Shown here: piece after piece, positions 35,800-46,935 of the stretch | Layout of the letters: every line of letters starts with the position of its first letter | Numbering within the stretch: the stretch's first letter is position 1 | Assembly: GCF_002288925.2 (NCBI RefSeq) | Contig: NW_022098063.1 | Span: forward strand, 4,653,804 to 4,717,803 | From: Delphinapterus leucas | Lineage: Eukaryota > Chordata > Mammalia > Artiodactyla > Monodontidae | DNA: 64,000 bases | Direction: 5' to 3' | Notes under the pieces: generated by a model | Databases searched by the model: none | What the model was told of the DNA's origin: nothing | The model's input: the letters and a program-made list of their open reading frames with translations, nothing else | Program-made: the position numbers and the translations under genes

Positions 35800-37095
35800 A
35801 CTGTAAGTTTATTTTTTTAAATAAACATATTTTAGATTTATAGAAAAGTTACAAAGATAGTACAGAGAGTTCCCATCTACCCTTACCCAGCTTTCCCTAT
35901 TGTTAACATCTTATGTAACCATGGTAGATTTGTCAAAACTCAGAAACTAACGTTTGTATGCTACTATTAACTAAACTCCAGACTTCATTAGGATTTCACT
36001 AGTGTTTCCACTAATACCCTTTTTCTATTCTAGGATCCAGTCCAGGAGACCACATTGTACTGAATAATCTCCTTAGTCTCTTTCCTTGTTTTTCACCATC
36101 TAGACAATTTTGGGAAGTACTGGTCAGATATTTTGTAAATGTTTCTCAGTTTGGGTTTGTTTGATTTTATTTTATTTTTTCATGATTAGACAGGGATTGT
36201 GGGTTTGGGGAAGAATACCACAGAAGTGAAGTGCCCTTCTTTTCACATCCTATTGAGAATACATGGTATCAACCTGACTTATCACTGGCAACGTTAAACT
36301 TGATAGCCTAGCCAAGGTGGGGTTTACCAGGTTTTCCACTGTAAAGTTACCTTTCCTTCCTGTTTCCATTCTCTAGTCATCAGAAGCAGGTCACTAAGTC
36401 CATCACACACTGAATGAGGGTTGGGAGCAGTAAAGTTGGGGTGCATAAGTAGAAGGGTTAGGAAGGGTGAGGTCCGTCTCCTTAACAGTGTTATCTGCAT
36501 AAATATTTTAGACTTCTTCTGAAGGAAAGATTTCTGTTTTTCCTTCTATATTTATTAATCATATATTTATATTAGTGGGAACTTGTGCATATTTATTTTA
36601 TACTTTGGCTTATAATCTATTACTCTATTATTAATTTTTCTAGTCACAATGTTCCAGCTTTGGCCATTGGGAGATCTTTCAGATTGGCTCCTTTGGCCCT
36701 TTGATAATCCCTTATCCTTTTGTATTTTGATAATCTCTCATCCTTTCTTACTGTTTGCTCCATGTCCATCTTGTATTTTCTCTGCCCCGTACCCAGAATC
36801 AGTCTTTTCTTTAAGGATCCCGAATTCCTTTTATAAGAAAATCATATTTAGAAACCAGGACCTGAGCAACCACCAGTCTTTTGATGATTTTCAATCTTAG
36901 TTTATAACATTCTTGCTCTAAATATCCCTTGAGCTAACTCTTTGCACATATCTGTGATTATTCCTTATTATAAATGTCTAGAGGTGAAATTGTTGGGTTA
37001 AAGGGAATATTAATATTTTAAAGCTTTCAAAATATTGTCAAGTTGTATTATAGAAAGATTTTATCCATTTATACGGTGATGAGTGGTATAGAGAT
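35800..37095 (-). repeat. L1M-type 3' end, antisense
   Basis: 'ttacaaagatagtacagaga', 'tgtcaaaactcagaaactaa', 'atccagtccaggagaccaca' and, further right, 'cttgtattttctctgccccg' with 'atttagaaaccaggacctga' follow the reverse complement of the long 3' UTR of old L1 families. Region after about 36950 ('gaggtgaaattgttgggtta') may be a separate old fragment. Confidence 0.65.
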
Positions 37096-37129
37096 TTCTA
37101 GTTTTGGGTTTTGAACACCCGACCTACTT

Positions 37130-37865
37130 TATTTCCCTTCCAAGTGAGCTCAGCTTCATTGCCAACACACTAGTCTAAGTCATACTCGCCTCTCGCCTGC
37201 ATCTCTGCAATGGACTTGTAACTAGTCTCCTCCTCTGCTCCCACTGTCTCCATCCTTTAGAGAAAAGTCAGAACAATGTTTTGAAAATACAAAAAAAAAA
37301 AAAAAAAAAAGAGACAATGTTGTGCTCTTGCTTTAAAACCTTCCACGAGTGTTCAATATACAAATAATAAAGCATAAAATCTTTGATGAGGACATAGGGC
37401 CATGGGTTTGTCTGGGTCCTGTTTACCTCTCTGATGTCTTCCTGGGCCCTTGTCCCGCTCACTCAATAAGTACGTTGGGAAAGTATTGGCCTTCTTTATG
37501 TTTGCCCAGTATGCCAACCTGTTTCCTGCTTCATGGCTTTTACATAAATTCTCCCCACTGCCTAGAAATCTTTCCACCACCCCCTAAATAGTAAATTTCT
37601 AGTAATTCTTCAGGTCTCAATTTAAAATCTCAAGTTCTTGATTCCTACTATAATTCTACCTGAAAATACTTTCATAGTTTCCTATACATTATTTAAAAGC
37701 ATTTCTCACAGACTCTAATTATAATTATATAATTATTTCGTATCCGCCTCTCCAGTAGATTTTAAACCCATGAGAGCAGGAATGGTGTTCATGTTAATCA
37801 GCATCTAGCAGAACTCCTGGCACTTAGTAGGAACTCAGTAATTATTTGTTGAATGAATGTGTGAC
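37130..37865 (+). repeat. L2 LINE 3' end with internal poly(A) expansion
   Basis: Sense L2. 'atctctgcaatggacttgta' and 'ttgctttaaaaccttccacg' are from the ORF2 3' part. 'tgtttacctctctgatgtct', 'cttcaggtctcaatttaaaa' and the terminal 'gtaggaactcagtaattatt' then 'tgaatgaatg' close the element. An A20 run at 37291-37310 sits within it. Open stretches at 37268-37591 are L2 remains. Confidence 0.8.
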
Positions 37866-38145
37866 TCATGTCTTGAATCCACTCAGTGAAACACACTCCA
37901 GAAAAACATCTGCATTAAATAAGGTGCTATAAAATTTTATTCATATTTAAAAGATTATTAATTGGTGTATATGAGAAGTGAAATGGGTCTGTCTATTCCC
38001 CAAGTAGAACATGATTTGATTTAGAGAAAAAAATCTTATTTTCTTCATGTAAGGATTAGAGCGTTTATAACACCTCTGGTTTACACTGTCAGTGTAGCCT
38101 TCAGAAAGATACCCGTTCACATTTAGCATTCTATGAGAGTATGCA
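37866..38145. other. Unassigned sequence
   Basis: No element recognised. Confidence 0.3.
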
Positions 38146-38755
38146 TTTTCCTACAGTTTTTCTGTGGCAGACTGTATCTTCTGAGAATGGCCACAACAAT
38201 ATCTCCCCTCTCATACGATCTTTGTACAATATGACTTTGATATTCCTCCCATTGAAAGATGGGGTTTGTTTCCTCCTGGTGAATCTGGGCAGGTTTGTGA
38301 CTTCAGTGGATTTGATACTATGTGACTCTGGAGGCTGGGTCACAAAGGTGATAAGCTTCCACCTGCTTCCCTTTGGACCCTTGTCTTTGGAGGCCTGGGA
38401 CACCACTGTGTAATAAAGGTGAGGGCTACATGCCAGGCCACATGGAGAGGAGACAGGGGGGTGTTCTGGCCTGTAGCCCCAGATGAGTTCCTAGGTGACA
38501 GCCAGCATCAACAACCAGCCACGAGTGAAGACACCTCCAAGTGACTCCTGCCACCCCGTTGTCCAGTCATCTTCAGTTCCTGAGTCTTGTCATTTGAGGC
38601 CACAGATATCACAGAGCAGAAACAAACTGCCCCACTGTGCCTTTTCTGAATCCCTGACCCACAGAATCTCTAAACAGAATTAAATTGTTTTAAGTTGCCA
38701 AATTTGGGGGCAGTTTATTTTCCAGCAGTAGGAACTGGAAGAAACTTCAGGATTA
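38146..38755 (+). repeat. MLT1-like ERVL-MaLR solo LTR
   Basis: Sense LTR of the MLT1 group: 'gtttcctcctggtgaatctg', 'aggccacatggagaggagac', then 'gacccacagaatctctaaac' with a poly(A)-signal variant (ATTAAA) and 'ttgttttaagttgccaaatt' near the 3' end. About 600 bp. The open stretches of about 90 codons on both strands (38131-38413) are LTR by-products. Confidence 0.7.
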
Positions 38756-38989
38756 TGACTTTCAATTTTTCTTACCTTAGTCTGAGAATAAAAACCTATT
38801 ATTTAGACTTATATTCCTTTCATTACTTGGAAGATTGAATAAGTATTAACCAGTTGTATCTCTTTTCCTATTATCCTTTTCCTGTTTTTCACAGTCTTCT
38901 TTTGGATTTGTAAGACTTCTTTGTGTATCAAGGATATCAAATTTCCTTTCTGTTTTGTGTTCCAAATATTTTGCTGTTACCTTGTTACC
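38756..38989. other. Unassigned sequence
   Basis: Short AT-rich stretch; nothing recognised. Confidence 0.3.
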
Positions 38990-39003
38990 TGTGTTTATTC
39001 TTT

Positions 39004-39294
39004 TTTTTTAAAATTAATTTATTTATTTTTGGCTGCGTTGGGTCTTCATTGCTGTGCGTGGGCTTCCTCTGGCTGTGGCAAGCAGGGGCTACTCTTTGTT
39101 GCGGTGCACGGGCTTCTCATTTCCGTGGCTTCTCTTGTTGTGGAGCATGGGCCTGAGGCACGCGGGCTTCAGTAGTTGTGGCGCGCGGGCTTAGTTGCTC
39201 TGGGGCATGTGGGATCTTCCTGGACCAGGGCTCGAACCTGTGTCTCCTGCATTGGCAGGTGGATTCTTAACCACTGCGCCAACAGGGAAGTCCT
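39004..39294 (-). mobile_element. CHR-type SINE with target-site duplication
   Basis: Antisense SINE: T-rich tail with 'ttaatttatttattt', body 'ggctgcgttgggtcttcatt' and 'gcttctcttgttgtggagc', tRNA head ending 'aacagggaagtcc'. Repeats tgtgtttattcttt at 38990-39003 and 39295-39308 are identical over 14 bp. Confidence 0.95.
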
Positions 39295-39462
39295 TGTGTT
39301 TATTCTTTAAAGTGAGACTTGTATATTTTTTCGATGTTCTTCCTAGTGAACTCATGACTGTTGAGTTATTGTCTCTTTAATCCCAAGCCACTTATATTTA
39401 ATTTCTTCTTCCATGTTGAAGGGTGCAGTGTTCCCTCAGCTAAGAAAACGATCCCCATAACA

Positions 39463-39858
39463 CTTCTATTTTTTTCTTTCATATAATTGACACACAGCAC
39501 CATACAAGTTTAAGGTATATAGTATAATGATTTGTCTTACCTACCTCATGAAATGATTACCACAGTAGGCTTAGTGAACATCCATAACCTCATATAGGTA
39601 CAAGGTTAAAGAAATGGGAAGAAAATTTTTCCTTGTGATTAGAACTCTTAGATTTACTCTCTTGACAACTTTCATGTATTGTAAATATAACATACAGAAG
39701 TATTAATTACATTTATCATGTTGTACATTATATCCTTAGTAGTTATTTATCTTATAACTGGAAGTTTGACCTTTTGACTGCCCTTCTCCAATTCCCCCTA
39801 TACATCCTCCACATCCCTGCCTCTGGTAACTACAAATCTGATCTCTTTTTCTGAGTTT
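39463..39858 (-). repeat. L1 3' UTR fragment, antisense, abutting a larger L1
   Basis: 'atgaaatgattaccacagta', 'ctctcttgacaactttcatg' and 'ataactggaagtttgacctt' are L1 3' UTR in reverse complement. The same order of motifs recurs immediately to the right, so this is a separate older 3' end or a duplicated 3' UTR. Confidence 0.75.
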
Positions 39859-40191
39859 GTTTGTTTTTGAATGTAATTGACTTACAACACTATTTTAGTT
39901 CCTATTATACAACATAGTGACTGCATATTTCTATATATTTCAAAATGATCACCATGATCTAGTTATGCTATGTCACCATACAGAAAAGATATTATGTAGT
40001 CCTATATACCTCAACTGTACATTTCATACCTGTGACTCATTTATTTTGCAACTGGAAGTTTGTACCTCTTAATCTCCCTCACCTATTTCTCCCCTGACCC
40101 CTCTTCCCTCTGGCAAACCCCTGTTTGTTCCCTGTATCTATAACTCTGTTTATGTTTTTTATGTTTGTTCATTTGTTTTACTTTTTAGATT

Positions 40192-43100
40192 CTACATACA
40201 AGTGAAATCATATGGTATATCTTTCTCTGTCTGACTTATTTCACTTAGCATGATACTTTCTAGGTTCACCCCTGTTGTTGCAATGGAAAGATTTCATTCT
40301 ATTTATATGGTTGAGTAACATTCCATTGTACGTATATAGACCACAGCTTTTTTAACCATTCACCTATTGATGAGTACTCATGTTGCTTCCGTATCTTGGC
40401 TATTGTAAGTAATGTTGCTATGAACAAAGGGGTACATGTATATTTACAAGTTAATGTGTTTGTTTTCTTCAGATAAATACCTGGAGTGGTACTGCTGGAT
40501 CATATGGTAGGTCTATTTTTAATTTTTTGAGGAATCACCATACTTTCTTCAACACTAGCTGCACCAGTTTACAGTCCCACCAACAGTGCACAAGCAGTCC
40601 CCTTCCTCTACGTCCTTGCTAACGCTTATTTGTTGATTTTTTGATAATAGCCATTCTGACAGGTGTGAAGTGATACCTCACTGTGGTTTCGATTTGCATT
40701 TCCCTGATGATTTGTGCTGTAGAGCATTTTTCATGTGCATGTTGACTATCTGTATGTCTTCTTCGAAAAAATGTCCATTCAGAACCTTTGCCCATTTTTT
40801 AATTGGGTTTTTTTTTATGTTGAGTTGAATGAGTTCTTTGTATATTTGGTATGTTAACCCCTTATCAGATATATTGTTTGCAAATATCTTCTCCAGTTCA
40901 GCAGGTATCCTTTCATTTTGTTGATAGCTTCCTTCATCATGCAAAAGCTTTTTAGTTTGATATAGTCCCATTTGTTTATTTTTGCTTTTGTGTCCCTTGC
41001 CCAAAGAGACATATCCAAAAACGTATTACGAAGACTGACATCAAAGAGCATATGCGTATTTCTTCTAGAAGTTTTATGGTTTCAGATCTTATACTTAAGT
41101 CTTTAATCCATTTTGAATTTATTTTTGTGTATGGCATGAGAGTAGTCCAGTTTGATTCTCTTGCATGTAGCTGTCCAGTTTTCCAAACACCATTTGTTGA
41201 AGAGGCTCATTGTGTATTCCTCATTGTGTATTCTTGCCTCCTTTGTCATAAATAAATTGCCCATATAAATTTGGGTTTATTTCTGGGCTCTCTATTCTAT
41301 TCCATTGATCTTTGTATCTGTTTTTGTGCCTATACTATATTGTTTTGATGAATGTAGCTTTGTAATAGTTTGAAATCAGGGAGAACAAAATACTTTGTTC
41401 TTCCTTCTCAAGATTGTTTTGGCTGTTTGGAATCATTTGTATTTTATACAAATTTTGAAATTTTTCTAGTTCTGTGAGAAAAGCCAGTGATATTTTGATA
41501 GGGGTTGCATTGAACATGTAGATTGCCTTGGATAGTATGGTAATTTTACCAGTGTCTCTTCTTCCAATCCATGAGCACAGTATATCTTTCCATCTATTTG
41601 TGTCATCTTCATTTGCTTTCATCAGTGTCTTACAGTTTTATGAGTACTGGTCTTTTACCTCCTTAGTTAGATTTATCCCTAGGTATTTTATTCCTTTTGA
41701 TGTGATGGTAAAAGGGAGTGTTTCCTTAATTTCTCTTTCTGATAGTTCATTGTAGTATATAGAAATGCAACAGATTCCTGTATATTAATTTTGTACCCTG
41801 CAACTTTACCAAATTCTTTGATCAACTCTAGTAGTTTTTTTGATGTTGTCTTGAAGATTTTCTAATGTATAGTTATCATGTTATCTGCAAACAGTGACAG
41901 TTTACTTCTTCCTTTCCAATTTGGATTCCTTTTATCTCTTTGTCTTGTCTAATTGCTATGGCTAGGATTGCCAATAATATGTTGAATAAAGTGGCAAGAG
42001 TGGACATCCTTGTCTTCTTCCTGATCTTAGGGGAAATGGTTTCAGTTTTTCACCATTGAGTATGATGTTAGCTGTTGGCTACCATATGTGATATTTACTA
42101 TGTTGCAGTATGTTCCCTCTGTACACACTTTGTTGAGAGTTTTTTTTTAATCATAAATGGATGTTAAATTTTGTCAAAAGCTTTTCTATATCTATTGAGA
42201 TGACTGTCTGATTTTTAATCTTAAATTTATTAATGCGGTATATCACACTGATTGATTTGCAGATACTGCAACATTCTTTCATCCCTGGGATAAATCCCAC
42301 TTGATCATAGTGTTATGATCCTTTTAATGCATTGTTGGGTTTGGTTTGCTAATATTTTATTTAGGACTTTTGCATCTATGTTCACCAACAATATTGGCCT
42401 GCAATTCTCTTGTTTTGGGGTGATATTTTCATCTGGTTTTGGTATCACTGTGATGCTGACCTAATAGAATGAGTTTGGAAACATTTTTTCTTCTGCAAAT
42501 TTTTGGAATAGTTTGGAAAGGACAGGTGTTAAGTCTTCTCTAAATGTTTGGTAGAATTCACCTGTGCAGCCATCTGGTCCTGGACTTTTGTTTGTTGATA
42601 GTATTTTTATTACTGATTCAATTTCATTACTGGTAATGAGTTTGTTCATATTATCTATTTCTTCCTGATTAAGTCTTGGGAGATTGTACATTTCTAGGAA
42701 TTTGTCTTTTTTGTCTGTGTTGTCCATTTTACAGGCATATAATTGTTCATAGTAAACTCTTAGGATCCATTGTGTTTCTGTTGTGTCAGTTATAACTTCT
42801 CCTTTTTCATTTCTGATTTTATTGATTTGAGCCCTCTCTCTTTTTTCTTGATGAGTTTGGCTAAAGATTTATCAATTTTATCTTTTCAAAGAACCAGTTC
42901 TTAGTTTCATTGGTTTTTATTTATTTATATTTTTGGGTCTGTATTTCATTTATTTCTGCTCTGGTACTTATTATTGAATTGACCAAAAAGTTTGTTTGGG
43001 TTTTTCCGTACTATCTTACCCTGAACGAAATTTTTGGCCAATGTAATATTTCTTTCCTTCTTCTAATTGGTTTTGTTTGTTCTTCTTTTTCTAGCTCCTT

Positions 43101-44050
43101 TAGGTGAAAAGTTAGGTTGTTTGTTTGAGATTTTTCTTGTTTCCTGAGGTAGGCTTTTATCATATAAACTTTCCTCTTAGAATTGCTTTCATTGCATCCC
43201 ATAGATTTTGGATCATTGTGTTTTCATTTTCATTTGTCTCCAGGTATTTTTATTTCTTCTTTTATTTCTTCAGTGATTCATTGGTTGTTTAGTAGCATAT
43301 TGTTCAGCCTCTGTAAGTTTGTGCTTTTTGCAGTTTTTTCCTTGTAGTTGATTTCTACCCCCGCAGTGTTGTGCTCAGTAGATGCTTGATATGATTTCAA
43401 TTTTCTTAAATTTATTGAGATTTGTTTTGTGGCCTAGCCTGTGATCTATCATGGAGAATGTTCTATGTGCACTTGAAAATACTGTGTATTCTGCTACTTT
43501 TGGATGGAATGTTCCATATGTATCTATTAAGTTTGTCTGCTCTAATGTACCATTTAAGGTCAGTGTTTCCTTATTGATTTTCTGTCTGGATGATCTGTCC
43601 ATTGATGTAAGTGGGGTGTTAAAGTCGCCTACTATTATTGTATTACTGTCAATTTCTCTTTTTATGTCTATTAATATTTGCTTTATGTATTTAGGTGCTC
43701 TTATGTTGGGTGCCTATATATTTATAATTGTTATATCTTTTTCTTGGATTGATCCCTTGATCTTTATGTAAGATCCTTCTTTGTCTCCTGTACAGCCTGT
43801 TTTAAAATCTGTTTTGTCTGGTATAAGTATTGCAACCCCATCTTTCCTTTGATTTCCATTTGCATGGAATACCTTTATCTATCCTCTCGCTTTTAGTCTG
43901 TGTGTCTTTAGATCTAAAGTGAGTCTCGTGTAGGCAGCACATGTAAGGGTCTTGTATCCATTCAGTCACACTGTCTTTTGATTGGAGCATTAGGTCCATT
44001 TACATTTAAAGTAATTATTGCCAGGTAATTATTGCCATTTTGTTAATTGT
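40192..44050 (-). pseudogene. L1 ORF2 relic (endonuclease and reverse transcriptase)
   Basis: ORF2 of L1 encodes an APE-type endonuclease, a reverse transcriptase and a Cys-rich C-terminus. Here the N-terminal NVNGPNAPIK-like and VTEWIQDPYMCCLHETHF segments lie at about 43995-43880. A KSPGPDGCTGEFYQTF segment (reverse-transcriptase domain) is near 42560. The C-terminal end falls near 40192. The frame is broken into many pieces of at most 108 codons, so no functional enzyme is encoded. Confidence 0.85.
42974..43046. mobile_element. 73-bp mariner MITE nested in L1
   Basis: Left arm 'ttgaattgaccaaaaagttt' and the reverse complement of the right arm ('ttacattggccaaaaatttc') pair over about 30 bp, with 'gtttgggtttttccgta' at the left. 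These ends match mariner elements of cetartiodactyl genomes (TIR core ggccaaaaagttcg). TA dinucleotides flank it at 42972-42973 and 43047-43048. Removing the element restores uninterrupted L1 ORF2 sequence (acttatTAtttctttcc). No transposase; a non-autonomous deletion derivative. Confidence 0.9.
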
Positions 44051-44501
44051 GTTTGTGTTGTTTTTGTAGTTTTTTGTTCTCTTTCCTTGTGACTTGATGA
44101 CTCTGTTTAGGGTTATGTTTGGATCCCCTTCTCTTTTTGTGTGTATCTACTACAGATTTTTGATTTGTGGTTACCATGAGGTTTATATATAGCAATCTAT
44201 GTATAAAAGCATGATTATTTTAAGTTGCTGATCAATTAATTACAAACACCTTTTAAAAACCCTGAATTTGTACTCTCTTCCCCCATAATTACTGTTTTTG
44301 ACATCATATTTTATATCATTTCATTTTGTGTCTCTAAACTACTTATTGTGGATATAGATGATTTTACTATTTTTATCTTTTAACCTTCCTACTAGCTTTA
44401 TATATGGTTGATTTACTACCTTTACAGTATATTCACCTTTACCAATGTGATTCTTCCTTCTGTAATTTTCATGTTTCCAGTTGTGACCTTTTCTTTTTTG
44501 T

Positions 44502-45390
44502 TTAAAGAAGTGCCTTTAACATTTCGTGTGAAGTTGGTTTGGTGGTGCTCAGGTGTATTAACTTTTGCTTGTCTGTAAAACTTTAGGTCTCTCCATCAAA
44601 TCTGAACAAGAGCCTTGCTGGGTAGAGTATTCTTGGTTGTAGATTTTTCTCTTTCATTAATTAAAATTTATTGTGCTTCTCCTGTATGGCCTTCAGAGTT
44701 TCTGCTGAAAAACCAGCTGATAGCCTTATGCAAGTTCCCTTCTATGTAACTTTTTGCTTTACCCTTGCTGCTTTTAATATTCTTTCTTTATTTTTAATTT
44801 TTGCCATTTTAATTACAGTGTGTCTTGGTGTGGTCCTCTTTGGGTTGATCCTGTTTGGGACTCTGTACTTTCTGGACCTGGATGTCTATTTCCTTTCCCA
44901 TGTTAGGGAAGTTTTTACCTATTATGTCTTCAAATATGTTCCTTACCCTTTATCTCTCTCCTCCTTCTGAGATGCCTATAATGTGAATGTTAGTACACTT
45001 ATTATTGTCTAAGAGGTCTCTTACACGATCCTTAAAATTCTTTTTTCTTTTCTTCTGTTCAGCTTGGGTGATTTCCACTACTCTGCCTTCCAGCTCACTG
45101 ATTTCTTCCTCTTTATCATCTAATCTACCTTTGATTCCTTCTAGTGTATTTTTTCATTACATTTATTATATTCTTCATCTCTTTTTGGTTCTTCTTTATA
45201 TTTTCTAACTCTGTTAAAAACTTCTAACTTCTCACTGTGCTATACCATCTTCTCCTGAGTTCTTTGAACATCTTTATGATCATTTCCTTGAATATTTATC
45301 AGGTAGATTGCCTGTCTCCATTTCACTTAGTTCTTCTGAGGTTTTATCTTTTTCCTTCCTTTGGAACATGTTCCTCTGTCACCTCATTTT
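44502..45390 (-). pseudogene. L1 ORF1 relic
   Basis: ORF1 encodes the L1 RNA-binding chaperone with an N-terminal coiled coil. Recognisable pieces are ELSEMETGNLPDKYS near 45320, a Glu/Lys-rich coiled-coil part (DDKEEEISELEGRVVEITQ) near 45080, and a C-terminus close to STTKPTSHEMLKALL ending at the stop at 44502-44504. An in-frame stop follows the expected start near 45390, and frameshifts occur later. Confidence 0.8.
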
Positions 45391-45649
45391 GCCTAATTTA
45401 CATTTTTGTTTCTGTTTATCTGGTAGGTTGGTTATGTTTCGCACATTTGGAGAAAGGGGCCTTTTGTAGGAGCTCTCCTCTATATCCCTTTGGTACCCCC
45501 TTTGGCCACCAGAGCTACATGATTTAGAGGTGAACACTTGTGGGATGCACGAGTCTTCTGTTGTGGTAGGCTGACCACTGTGGGTGGTCTGGTAGACATG
45601 GCTGGCCCCATCTCATTGGTTGCCAGGTCTTGCCTTGTATGAAGGCTAA

Positions 45650-46320
45650 TGACCACTGGTTGGTGGGGCTGGGTCTTAAGGTTGATGGTTGAGGAGCCTG
45701 GGGAATCCTTGGGCTAGTACTGGCTCACTGGTGGGTACAGCTGGGTTTGGGGATGGGTAGTTGTGGGGTTGGGGTTCCTGGATTAAGTGATGGCCTATGG
45801 GTGGGTGGATCAGTTCCTGACATGGCTGGCTGTGGGTTCCAAGGTGTCCCAAAACTGGTGCTGGCCCACTGATGAGTGGAGCTGGATCCTGGTGTGACTG
45901 GCTTAGGGGTACAAGGTGTCTTGGAGCTGGTGTTGGCCTCCTGGTGGGTGGGGCTGAGACCCAGGTGGTCCTGTGGCTAGTGCTGGCTCACTGGTAGGTG
46001 TAGCCAGGTCCCAGAGTCTCTGGCTCCATATCCCTACGGGTCCTGAAGTTGGTATTTTGGCCTGCTAGTAGGTAGGGCAGGGGACTAGGGGGTTCTGGGG
46101 CTGGTGCCTTCCCACTGTTGTGTGAGGCAGGTCCCATGGCTAGTGCCGGCCCACTGGTGTGTGGCCAGGTGTCCTGGGGATGCTGTGGGCTTCTGGTGTC
46201 TTAAGGCAGCCTGGTGGCCAGTAGGTGGGGCTGTGTCCCTGCCCAGCTCATTGCTTGTCCTGAGGTGTCCCAGTTTTGGTGACAGGCTGGTGGATGGGGT
46301 TGGGTCCTGGTGCTGATAAG
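45650..46320 (-). repeat. Degenerate approximately 70-bp tandem repeat in L1 5' UTR
   Basis: A module of the form 'tggctcactggtgggt' plus 'ctgggtcctgg'-type sequence recurs near 45721, 45791, 45861, 45933, 45984, 46057, 46109, 46147 and 46211, with spacing mostly 50-73 bp. The block is GC-rich within AT-rich surroundings. In L1s such repeats act as promoter monomers, best known in mouse. Here the copy is decayed, so activity is doubtful. Confidence 0.65.
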
Positions 46321-46935
46321 CTAGAGGAAAGGATTCCAAAATGGTGCTTGCTAGCAACAGTGTACTTGTGGTAGAATGAGTTCCCCCAATGGCTACCACC
46401 AGTGTCTCTGTCCCCAGGGTGAGCTCCATTTGCCTCCTGCCTCTGGAATCTCTACGAGATCAGCAGGTGGACCTGACCCGGGCTTCATTCAAATTATTGC
46501 TTCTTCTCCCTACCCCAGAGCATGAGAGATTTTTTTTGTGTGCCCTCTAAGAGTGGAGTCTCTATTTCCCACAGCCTGTGCCTCTCCTAAAAGTAAGCCC
46601 CACCTGGCCTTCAAAGACAAGTATTCTGGGGGCTCTTGTTTCTTGTGCAAGACCCCTGGCCTGAGGAGCCTGATGGAAACTGAGATGGCTTGCTCCTTGG
46701 GGATAACCTCTGCAAGAGCAACTATAGTCCATTTGTGGATTGCCTACCTGAGTTATATGTCTTGACTATACTGTGTTTCTACTCCTCCTACCCATCTCCC
46801 TGTGGTTATTTCTTTATATCTTTAGTTGTAGAAGATCTTGTTGCTAGATTCCAGTCTTTCTCATCAATAGTGACTCTGTAAATCATTGTAATTTTGGTGT
46901 ACCCATGGTGAGCTCAGGGCCAACTTGGCCTCTCC

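Larger units (their letters stand above)
39859..46935 (-). mobile_element. Near-full-length L1, antisense, inactive
   Basis: Right to left it holds a GC-rich 5' UTR (about 46935-45400), ORF1 relic (about 45390-44502), a spacer of about 450 bp, an ORF2 relic (about 44050-40192) and a 3' UTR ending near 39859. Landmarks include 'atcctttgaattttttttg'-like poly(T) at the 3' side, ORF2 codons for LNVNGPNAP near 43980, and the ORF1 C-terminus related to STTKPTSHEMLKALL. Multiple stops and frameshifts make it non-functional. A mariner MITE is nested at 42974-43046. I found no clear target-site duplication. Confidence 0.85.

Noticed and set aside
46085..46429. 114-codon minus-strand open frame rich in Thr, Pro and His
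   Set aside because: It is the L1 5' UTR tandem repeat read through, not a protein family.
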